Assembly: GCA_037389465.1 (NCBI GenBank)
Contig: JAZARR010000146.1
Location: forward strand, 620,001 to 684,000
Reading direction: 5' to 3'
Length of the DNA stretch: 64,000 nucleotides
Source of the DNA: Baylisascaris procyonis
Lineage: Eukaryota; Nematoda; Chromadorea; Rhabditida; Ascarididae
Under the pieces are notes generated by a model that did no database searches, was not told the origin of the DNA, and saw nothing but the letters and a program-made list of their open reading frames with translations. Both the position numbers and the translations under genes were made by a program. Each line of letters starts with the position of its first letter. Position 1 is the first letter of the stretch. Shown here in pieces: positions 54,001 to 64,000 of this stretch.

Positions 54001-55449
54001 GTTTCGTAAATTCCTGCGTGCAAATGTGATTGCATATCTATGTGTTTGGGTATGTCTATGTGCATGTGTGTGTCTGTGTGATGGCCACCCTGAATAAATT
54101 CATTGGCCAGTAAAGACGAGGAAGAATAGGCTGGATTCGTTTGAGTCCAACAAGGTAGCCTTTCTGGTATCATATTTTAGTAATAGGCCTAACTGGAACC
54201 TTTTAACGCCTCCCATCCCATCTATAATGGCCAAAATGGTAGTCGTGGTAATCGTACAGTTTAGATTGTTGTAACACAAGGCGTTAGTGAAATCGTCACT
54301 GCGAGTAGAGAAGTTTGCATAGCACATTCTCGAGTTCCTGCAGCACAACAGCTGCTTTCTAACGATGCAATTGTTTCGTATGCGAACTATCCTCTTTGTC
54401 TACAGGTATGCTATTTTATTTCAGACATTCAAACAGACAAATATGAACAGACTTCTATGGGCAGTTGAGAGCATTAACCGTACTATTATTTTTAGTACAT
54501 AAATGGTTGTTAATATAAGAGCGATGTGTGGCTAAAGGAAACGAATGTGAATTAAATCCTTTCAAGGGTACAAACAGAACGAAACCGGTATATGTTCATG
54601 TTTATAAGCTTGCATCCCTCAGATCATTGCTTCAACTTCAGATGCAGTCGGACTGATGATGCGCTTCATGCTCACGATTGTTCAAAAGGCTTCATTCGCA
54701 TTTGTTTCTGAAAGCTTGAAATAACTCTTTTAATCAGTGCGTCAAGTAGCTTTGCTCTTTATGAGAATTTTTTTTTTTTCTAATTTTTCAACTGTTCACT
54801 TTAGAGCATACACTTTTAGAAGTAGAGAACTATTTCTAGTGATGCCGATTACAGATACAGCGTAGGTTCCTCAGAGTCTACTTCGGTCGAAGGATATCGT
54901 TTTCCTTGCAATACTCCGAGAAGTAACGTTCACTGCTTTTGAAATACAAATAAATGTTTTATCGATTATATTCACTGATGTGATGCCTCATGTTCGATTA
55001 TTTGCCCATACTCCAACAGAAATGCGTTCATTCCTGTTTAACAAGTTTTTTAATCTTTTTTTTTTTTTTGTTTGCTTGAAACCGATAGATTATTCACACA
55101 AAAATGTGGTAGTATGCATGCGCCATGCATTCCCCGTTTGATCCTGTCGATTTTGGCATTGGCCGTTTCCCATGTTTAACTGTATGCTTATATTTGAACA
55201 AACATATTTTCGCTATGAATATATGATGTGCGCTTATATTTTTTCGTCATTTAAAAATTCCAGCCCTTGAAGACTATCGCCATGAGTTTTTTGCTAGTCA
55301 TTCAGCAATACCCTCTAGGCCTATCAATATCTAGATGAGTTTCGAGAATTTGAAGTTTGTATATCTTTGCACAATTTTACTTAATTTTACATTTTTCTGA
55401 GATTTACGCTTGCTGCTATGCAAGGTTTTAAGTGAGCGGATTCCGTGGA

Positions 55450-55522
55450 TGAAGCTTAGCCTAACGGATAAGTGTCTTCGCTTGAATAGCGAGTTACTGG
55501 CGATCGAATCTTTGCTGCTTAT
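55450..55522 (+). tRNA. tRNA-like sequence (pseudogene or SINE head)
   Basis: A perfect A box (TAGCCTAACGG, 55457-55467) and a perfect B box (GATCGAATC, 55502-55510) are 45 bases apart, the tRNA spacing. An anticodon-type stem TTCGC/GCGAG encloses the loop TTGAATA. The acceptor and T stems pair poorly, so a working tRNA is unlikely. A decayed tRNA gene or the head of a tRNA-derived SINE fits better. Confidence 0.4.
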
Positions 55523-57630
55523 GGCGCATTTCTCTGCTATCTGCATTTTCCTTCTGATTATGCACGCTCATTAGTCGTTACCATCGTTTATAGATCAATC
55601 TACCGCATAAATGAGTATATCTGTTGAGTAGGTGAATGGACATGTGTGCCATAAACTATAGACGGTGATCGAATGAGTTTTTTATTCAGGTGAAAGTTGA
55701 AATACGAAGTGGATAGAGTGAAGTGGCGAAATATAATTTGAGAAAATTCATTCCTTAGCAGCGTTTAGTAAGCGGATAGAGTCGAAAGTTCACACTCACA
55801 AATTTCACGCTCAACAAATTTGTTCTATGTTTATAGGCTCTACATCATAGGCATTAAATGCTGTAACTATTGATTCAATGATTTCCAAATCGGAGGCACT
55901 AAACATTTTGCAAATGCAAATTCTGCAAAAAGTTGTGCAAAATGAGTGAAATTATCAATTTCGGCAGCAAGACACTGATCGATAAATGATTAGAAAACAA
56001 GTATGAATTCACTCTAGTGCTAGCTGACTTATATAATATAATAAAACGAGCGCAAAACGTTAAAACAAGCTAATGCCATAGTCGTTACCAAATGTCACTC
56101 CTCGCTCTTTTTTTTTTTACTTCTTATTAATTTGATTTTTCATTACTGCTCATAAGCTACTCTCATCTTATCATTATAAATATATAAATTTCGCTATAAA
56201 ATGCTTTAACTTAAATCGAGTGTGAGTACCACGAAGTCTCTTTTTTTTTCCAAAATTTAGTCCTCACCTTTCCACCTGTCTTCAATGAAAGTGTGAAATG
56301 TTGCAGGTGGCAGCTGCATTATAGTTCGTTTATTGGGATAACTTCAACGAAAATTTTTATTTGTTAATAGTGACAAAGTGCATCAAAATTCGATACGCTA
56401 ACATCATCGACGAGTAGAATTATTGCCGTGTTGAGCATTTATCCGTTGCAATTAACACATCCTGTTTTGTATTATGAATTTTAAAGAAAAAAAAAGAATC
56501 CAACAAAACAAAAGACAAAGATCAAAATTTTTTCTTGTGTTTAACGCTGTATTGGAGCATTTCATCTATGAAACGATAATACCGCCTATCTACGTGCTCG
56601 AACGAGTTGATTGATGGTGTGACGCTAACGGTAATTGTGTGATTATGAATGTTCTGCATGTGGCACCAACTGCTACATCTCCCAGATTTTCACTCTTCCC
56701 ATCCCGTTTTCGCCTTTCAATTTTCCCCATCCTCATCTCACCTCTCGTATTTTTCTATGAACTGAGACTTGTACCCTCATATTTTGTTGAAGCACTGGCG
56801 CCAAACAAATCATTTCTTTCCTAATCAAGAAGCCGAAAACCTTGAATTCAGTGACGAAAACATAGTCAAAATTTATTTTCAAATGGACCAGGGTGTGGTC
56901 ACCTTACCGAGTCTATAGATTTCAACACTCTAAATAAAGCTATAGATATTCGAGTTTTCTGAGCACTAAGAAGAAATGCTTTAAAACTTATTAGCAGCTT
57001 TTTAGATTATCTTGGGAACAACAACATCACAGAATAATTGCTGACTTTTTCAAGAGAAATGCCATTGGCATTGAAAACTTTGATGTTGTGTTCGCGAAGT
57101 TTTCGTCTTTTTTCAGACACTGAACGCTTCGCGCTGCAATCGCCCTGTGATGAGAGAATGCTCTCAACAGTGTGATAGCATTTCGCTTCTATGCGCCCAC
57201 AGTCAAGTTACGCTACAATTCTATTTATTGCATCCTCATATGTATTTATTTTACCCAGTTTATATTATCGGTAGTATTCAGTATTATTGATAGTAAATTT
57301 AGACTCTGTAGCTCATTTTGTTATACTGCACAATTTTTTTAATCATTAAAAAAATCCATCCTCACCCCGTCTTTTTCAAAGACTTCAAACTTTACATCTT
57401 TTTATGAGAATATGGGCATTTTCCCATAACATTTCGTGTCGTAGCGCAGTGGTATCGTTGTGCTTTGGATGCTATTCAATGTTGCACAATATTTGCACTG
57501 CATTTACAAGCTGTATTCTACAGTTACGATGCTATTCTAAATATGTCGATCGCTTTTAAGAAATACTAATTTTAAATCTCAAACCGACTGATTATAATAC
57601 AATTTAGGATAGCCCAACTAATGGAGCTGT

Positions 57631-57680
57631 TGTTACTTTATTTCTTTAACAGTATTGTTACTTTATTTTTTTAACAGTAT
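57631..57680. repeat. 25-bp tandem duplication with one mismatch
   Basis: Units 57631-57655 and 57656-57680. Each ends in TTTAACAGTAT, so a splice-acceptor-like motif is duplicated. Confidence 0.95.
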
Positions 57681-57842
57681 TAGGCACGCATTTTTTTCAC
57701 GCTCAATATAGAGTAGTTTAAATTATCACGGTTAGATCGTCAACTCAATGCGCTTACTGTCCCGGTAGTGTGGCCAAGCCAAACTAGGTAACAGCAAGCT
57801 ATTGAAGCGCCCACTGCCATAGTGGTTTTGTAAGTTTTTTGC

Positions 57843-57847
<5 letters not shown>

Positions 57848-57888
<41 letters not shown>
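57848..57888. repeat. (TA)n microsatellite, about 20 units
   Basis: Uninterrupted alternating TA. Confidence 0.98.
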
Positions 57889-57891
<3 letters not shown>

Positions 57892-58035
57892 AATGTACCT
57901 TTGCAAACTTATGAGAATATTTTAATCAGATTTCGCAGAAATGCGTTTAGCTTTCTTTTGCTGATTTGCTTTAAAGAAATAGCCATTTCAGTTTGAGTCA
58001 GTTCATTATTATCGGTCTAGTAATACTGCTGTTTC

Positions 58036-58090
58036 ATAAAAATAATAAATAAATAAGTAAATAAACAAATAATAAATAAATGAATAAATA
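58036..58090. repeat. imperfect (AAAT)n microsatellite
   Basis: AAAT/AATA units with substitutions. Confidence 0.9.
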
Positions 58091-58900
58091 TCGGACATGC
58101 TTCCATACTTTGTTTTATCATAAATCAACCGCGAGACGTAGCTGATTTTTTTTTTAAATGGTCATAAGGTCTTTCTTATCATAAGATCTTTGATCTTTCT
58201 TGCTTGTTGTTATCATTGATGGTAGGAAGAGTCTATTGGCTAAACGAAAGTGTCGGAAAATTTTATGCACTTCTGACTTATGAAATCGTAGTCCGTGCAT
58301 GTGGTAGGTTGGGTATTGTTTTGAAATGATGACGAAAGGAAAGCATTGAATCGAAGAAGAGGCCAAGGTTTCTCGTTGAGGAGCCGGTATGATCGCCGTT
58401 TCGCCCGCCTATCTTAAGCACTAATTCGTGGTTTGTTTTCTATAGGCGCTTTTCTGATCCACATCTCGTTACAATAAGTTTTTTCGAATTTAATCTCATG
58501 AAATTCTATCCCGAGTGCTTGCACACTGCTATGAAGTCCGCATGCATATATAGACAGAGTGCGCACGATGCAATCTGTCTAGATATTTTTGTTGCATAGG
58601 TGAACTTCAAAAAATTTTCAAATGAGTCAATTATTATAGCTTCGATAAGGTAGAGCAACACATAAGTAATTACAACGCAATTAAAGGTTGGATGATGTAA
58701 TATGGCATGTATCTGATTTGATATCACTTAATAACCATAATTTCTTTCATTTCCGATTATCACGCCTATACTATTCATCGTTATTTGTAATAACTTCCAT
58801 GTAGTGTATAAAAATAGCGATACAGATTACTTGTGATTTTATTAGATACAATAAACAAATGTGGTTTATTTTCTTTTATTTGCGTTGATTTATACCATCC

Positions 58901-59415
58901 TGGTGAGCAGTAATCAGTGAATTGCAGATCAACTGTTCTTGTGCACAGCAGGGAAGTAATGATCATAGGACAGAGCAAATTCTCTGCAAATGACTTGAGG
59001 CAAGGGTCGATGTATATAAAAGGAGATCTGTTTGCTTGCATGACATCAGTGTGCTTCTAGACGTATACGCTAGGGTCGGTTCAGAGTTTAGCGTTCGCAG
59101 GCAAACCGCTAAGTGGATCGGGCGTGAGCAGTGCCCGGTGCTGATTGCTGCGAAGGTGGCACTACTCGTGCCAAAGCTCTGTCGGAGCGACCACGACTCC
59201 CCTCCATTCCCCCCCACCCATGCCGTCGTGTTATTCTCTCCGCCGTTACAATCGTTGATTTTTAAGGCTTTGCAAAATCCTTCACTTCTTGTCTTGTTGC
59301 AAGATTACACGGTATCTGGTCGAGCCTCGAAAGCGAAGTGATTTGCGGGTCCTTCAGAGGCAAATTAAGGGTGGGGACAAGGAAAGGGGCCCTCACATGA
59401 GGGCTCAGCAGCTTT
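58901..59415 (+). repeat. LTR-like dispersed repeat, copy 2
   Basis: Same family and orientation as 24119-24620; over the first 150 bases most positions agree. TATA box TATATAAAAG near 59015. The 101-codon open frame at 59036-59341 lies inside it and is not a gene. The two copies are 34.8 kb apart with host DNA between, so they are not the two ends of one element. Confidence 0.65.
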
Positions 59416-62400
59416 GAGGTAAAGTGGTCAGCTACTGTGTATTCTGGATTACAAGCTCAGAATGTTGATTGTTGTGTGATTGAGTACCATTAGTGGGATG
59501 CATGCTCACTGCGGGTTGAGTACCCACTGATTACTTTATGGAGGACATGTTTGTTGGTTTTGTTTATGGCAACCTCATTAAGAACTACAACACATTGCTC
59601 AGTACCTAATTACGTACTCAATTGCACTGCACGGGCACTGTTCCCTCTTCAACTGGCTTGTTGCGCCTCCACTCTATATACATAGATTCATTTGCTCCGA
59701 TGAGTATTTTTTGTGTTCTCATTCGATGCAATATGCATTACTGATATTTCATTTGTTGTACTCTAATTTATTGATATTTTTCGTTAGCGGAAATGGGTTT
59801 TTTAAATTCAATTAGACATATATTTCTTATGTACTCCATGTGTTTCTATTTGAATATTTGACTGTTAGCGAGTAGGCATTCATTTATCTTTTGAAGAATG
59901 CACTCGATTTGTGTGCGTTTAACTCATTCCCATTACTAAGTTTCCTAAGTTGCATTCTGTTTCTTTTCCAGGCTTAAATTCCTTCGAAAGTAAATATCCT
60001 ATGCTCATAGTTAAACTTTTTCAAAGCATCATCGAAATGTTGTTTGTGTCGTTGAGATATTTCGTTTCTTTCGTGATGAATTGTTGACGCAACACAACGC
60101 ATATTCGCCAATGCAGATCTTACATCGCTGTTTATGAGTTAGGCGATAAGTTGTCGAAACGCTTACTAGCGTATCACTAAAGTAGCTCCATAATTTTGTC
60201 GCATTATCGCTGCAAAACCAGTGAAGCAATGTGAAATTCGACAGCCTAAGGTGGCACTAACTGGCGCAAATATGCGACATACCATAAGGAGAGCATTGAG
60301 GCCGCCTTTCCAGCCTGATGAGCGTTTCGTTCTGATGTGAATATCGGCGATTGCCGGCCGATACAATTACAACTGCCGCTGTTTAGTTCACGTTAATTGA
60401 GCATAACTCTTGATGTCCTTTAATGTTTAGCTTAAATATGCTTTTGCTTTGTATTTGTTAATATTTCATATCTTCCCTTGAATGGATAGAGGTAGCCAAT
60501 AAAACACAATAAAATAAGTAAAGTGTTGTGATGAATAAAATGCGTAGAGTGAACACTTTCTAAAGGAAAATTTCACTTTTTTGAATGATTAGCAGCAAAT
60601 TGGAAGCATGAGAAATACAGCGCTATGTTATCGAAGTGGTGAAATCAATGAAACTTGCACCAAGGTGATTTCGCTATCCAGGCATAGCCATGATCTAACT
60701 TGAGTTTTTATCGCTTTTCGAGCATAAGTTTTTCTATTCGCTCTCCTTTCATTCTCATATCCGACTTTGCAATCGCTTGTAAAAATGCGCTATTTCAATC
60801 CACTTTACCATTCATGATTGAGAGTTCGAATTCATGCAAAAGTACATCTATTTTTGAAGATGTGTCTCTTCTTTTAAACCGCTTAAAGTCACGAAAAATA
60901 ACAACCATCCATTCTATTTACGGAATATTTTTGGTAGAATTATTAGCAGTGAATTATGTCTTCTGTGTTCTCTTACAAAGCATTCCAATTAAAGCAAAAA
61001 GGATTTTAGGAGTTGATTGTTTATAACCAATAGTTACATTTTCCATTTCTGTTTTTGCTGAGATTCACCTGTTTCAGCGGCGAATAAATGACATTTTGTG
61101 GCCCAGAAGTGCAAATTGAAATTCCACCTGCGCCGTTGTTAAATCTATTCGTTCTTCTGATACGACTGGAAGTGGTTGCTGAGATTCTTTAAGGGTATAA
61201 GTTCTTGAATCTCTATGCCATTTCAAACATAACCGTCTTTCTTTGTGAAACTCGTGCCTTCATAGTAGTCCATCTGACATACGGGATGTGGCACGTGCCT
61301 TGGGCTCCATTAAACAGTTTCTATTGATGCCGTAACAAATTTCTTTCTACAGGCTAGATGTGGATTTAAGTTTTTTATCTTTTCATTTGAATTACCTTTT
61401 ATGATCCATGAAGAGTTGTCGTTAACTAAGCGATTGCCGAACTTGGTCTATATTTTTTAGCCGACATTAAGGTAAAGCTATCTGAAAGATGAGTTTCAAA
61501 TATTTTGGCATGCGCGCAATTTCATTGTCTCCACTGAACTGTCTTTGCGTGACAACCTTTTTCTTTGAGCGTTTTTTAAATTCTTAATTACTTACAACCT
61601 AACTGCTTTCTAATTTTGCCTAATTCTTCTTTTTCCTAGCCATACATCATCTAACACTTCATCAGATACGATGATCTCATTAATGAGATGTATTTGCAGT
61701 GTGAACACTCCTCGTCGATTTATTATCGATGTGAAGACAGCGAAAATAATCTATAATAAATTTGCCCATATGTACTTCATCTTATGCTGACTTGATCGCA
61801 GTCTATCTTTGGCAGCTTTGCCTTCTATCTAATGCGATTTTCACCGCAGTTGGATGATGATGTTTTTCAAATGTGCCACATGCTTCCGATCGGAGGCAAT
61901 TGAAGCGTGCACAATCATTCATGCTTAACGACGTATTCCATTCAACGCGTTTTTTTCTCTTGAAATGGTGCAACAAAAACTGCACATGTATTGACACTTA
62001 AGAGGGGATGGGAAAGAGTGTGTGAGGGTTAGGGACGCTGGTGTCCGTCGTTCAATTTACGTTAAAAAAATTCAATCCGATCTTATCTTTCTAATACAAA
62101 ATGCATAACGCAGTTGAATTTTTTTAACACGAATTGAGCGATGGAAACAAGCAACCATCAATGTCATACTCCTCTATAATCGCGGCAAAGGGTGCTGAAG
62201 ATAGAGCAACGAAATTAAACGCTTATATCTGATTATTCAACTTACATAGGTCGAGTTGAAAGCCTTTCACTTTCATCGCTCTAACGATTTGCAATCGCAT
62301 TACTTACTGGAAGAACTATGCCGGTTTATGGAAGCATCCGCTCATTGCAACAACTCCTCTTGTTGTGTCGTTTCCTATTTGTTGCATCTTTCGCAAATTT

Positions 62401-64000
62401 CATGCGAAATTTTTTGCAAAAGCGCAGGATGTTTCGTCGCTTTAGCCGGTTAATTGGAAACTTAAAAAGATTACATTCAGTGTCTATATTGCGCACTATA
62501 TCAAATTAGTTTGATCGTCTTTGATGACTTTTGTTTCACTTCATCGGCATTTTCAAGTGTTGTTGATGCTTCGTGTTGACTGAACTTATACTCAAATTTT
62601 GAAGAAGGCAATTTACATTCGGTTGACGGAGTATTTAAACGAACTGATAGCAGATAGCTTCATAAAGACTGATGGAAACTGTAGAACTGATGCATAAATT
62701 AATTGCTTTTTTTGTATTTATGCATGCGAATTTGTTCGATAGATAGAATTGCAAGAAACAAATTTAAGTGCGCTTGCGCATCTTGCTTTATCATTTCTAT
62801 TCGGAAACGGTCTTCGATTGCCGAGAACTCGAGTTTATAACATCTGCGATTCGTTCTTTCAGCTAGAGGAAATGAGCGCTTAGTATTTATTCTGAAAAAA
62901 AAGTGTTTGTTCTACATCTCTTTCAAATGCACTGTCATTTTTGTAGCTCATCAACAAAGCACTTGCATTAATGAGGTGTTGGCGACTTCTCTTATCTACA
63001 AAAATCTATCGCTCGCTTAGCATTTCTTTGCTAAAAGTCGTCTGTGCCAATAAGAATTTCATCGCAATATCCCCGATAGTGATGACATAAAAGTTAATTG
63101 CTGCAAGAACATAAACGTAAATTCATCTAGATTATGACGGATCGATCTCTTTTTTGCAAAGCATTTCAAGCATCGTGTAAGCCGAGAGCTAATCCACACA
63201 GAGTTATGTCGCTGCTACTTTTACTTGCATTCGCCGTTGGTGGTCTCATACGTTTGGTCACCAGCGCCATCACCATCACCACTCTCACAAAAGACATTTT
63301 TTTTTTTCTGGCAGAGAAGGAAGTGGATTCATTGATAGTGATATTTCTGCGTGAAACGTTTGGTAGTTTTTGGTCACTTTTATTGCAGTTCAGATGAAGT
63401 TAGCTACTGCTTCCCTTAGCAATTCAATCCTACAACGAGCAAGAGAATGAAAGGAGTTTGGAAGGAGTGTAGGAGAAATGGATGGAGGTTAGCAAAAGGT
63501 TAAGCAATTAAGGGTTACCTATAATATAATGGCTTCTCCTAGTTGTCTTGACCTGTCATTCTTCCAAACAATTTGTTTTCCAGGAGCTACTCTAAGTATA
63601 GTCTCTAAATTTCAGTTAAGATATGGTTTGCCTGCATTATCATAGTAGTGGCAAATTATGCATAATGACGCCGTCCACAGTAAGAAAATATTCTTTAGTC
63701 AAGTGTACCTTTCATAAAATTTATAAAAAAGTCTATAAAAGTTAACTTAATAGGCGTCGGTGAACAGGTTGGCTAACGCCTTAGGATACCATTCAAAGGC
63801 TAATTTTGGTGTATCCATCTAAGAGGCCTCTAAAAGTTAGTACTATAAGTAATCAAATGTTTATAAAATCACTAATCGTGAACACTCTAGATAGGTGATA
63901 GCAAACATAAGTCATATGGCGGAAATTTTTCTTCACGTCTGGAATCTAATGAATCTTCGGCTTTTAATGCGCTGCTTAAGTGATATGAAATAAATATGGA
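59416..64000. other. no gene recognised
   Basis: Short open frames only. The longest are plus 60700-61026 (108 codons) and plus 63134-63397 (87 codons, with a hydrophobic VMSLLLLLAFAVGG segment). Neither has a recognisable family or splice context. Confidence 0.35.

Larger units (their letters stand above)
47976..58900. other. no gene defended upstream of the SEC14L1-like gene
   Basis: Mostly AT-rich. A GC-richer stretch at 51400-51950 is open in several frames on both strands (for example plus 51703-51954 and minus 51551-51850), and 53000-53700 is similar, but no frame has a recognisable domain or matched splice sites. The SEC14L1-like promoter should lie just right of 48020; I see no clear TATA element there. 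Confidence 0.35.

Noticed and set aside
59036..59341. 101-codon plus-strand open frame
   Set aside because: Lies entirely inside LTR-like copy 2. The related copy at 24292-24480 does not preserve the frame.

Overview
This is eukaryotic DNA and most likely nematode. It is AT-rich and gene-poor, with long homopolymer A/T runs, many (AT)n and (AAT)n microsatellites and small multi-exon genes. Introns end in the short T-rich motif typical of nematodes (TTTTCAG, ATTTTAG). Nothing prokaryotic is present: no operons with ribosome binding sites, no CRISPR array, no phage genes. The nematode call is inference from intron style and from the closeness of one gene to animal SEC14L1. Species and clade cannot be set from the sequence alone.

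The one gene that can be read completely is on the minus strand from 47975 down to 33658. It has 13 exons totalling 2154 coding bases and encodes a 717-residue orthologue of SEC14L1, a cytosolic lipid-binding protein with PRELI/MSF1, CRAL-TRIO and GOLD domains. Every exon joins the next in frame and in the residue order of the family. Intron 7 uses a GC-AG pair, and most of the other donor sites are far from the usual GTAAGT. A tandemly duplicated acceptor-like 20-mer lies just before the ATG, a perfect 18-bp hairpin lies in intron 11, and a poly(A) signal lies 32 bases after the stop.

Left of that gene the calls are weaker. They are an internal exon of an unknown membrane-type protein (258-363), two phase-matched exons ending a single-pass membrane protein (5845-6706, minus), a four-exon 121-residue candidate (14076-14688, plus), and a first exon with signal peptide and the cysteine pattern of an activin-receptor-like ectodomain (15013-15218, minus). 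Two isolated candidate first exons on the plus strand lie at 25774 and 27020. A decayed LINE-like coding segment lies at 30694-31240 on the minus strand.

Three copies of one LTR-like repeat, all in plus orientation, lie at about 24119-24620, 33385-33545 and 58901-59415. The middle one abuts the 3 prime end of the SEC14L1 gene. A tRNA-like sequence with intact A and B boxes lies at 55450-55522. The 16 kb right of the SEC14L1 gene holds repeats and short open frames but no gene that can be defended. I found no clear sign of a new multi-gene system. The most unusual material is the splice-site behaviour and the hairpin in the SEC14L1 gene.
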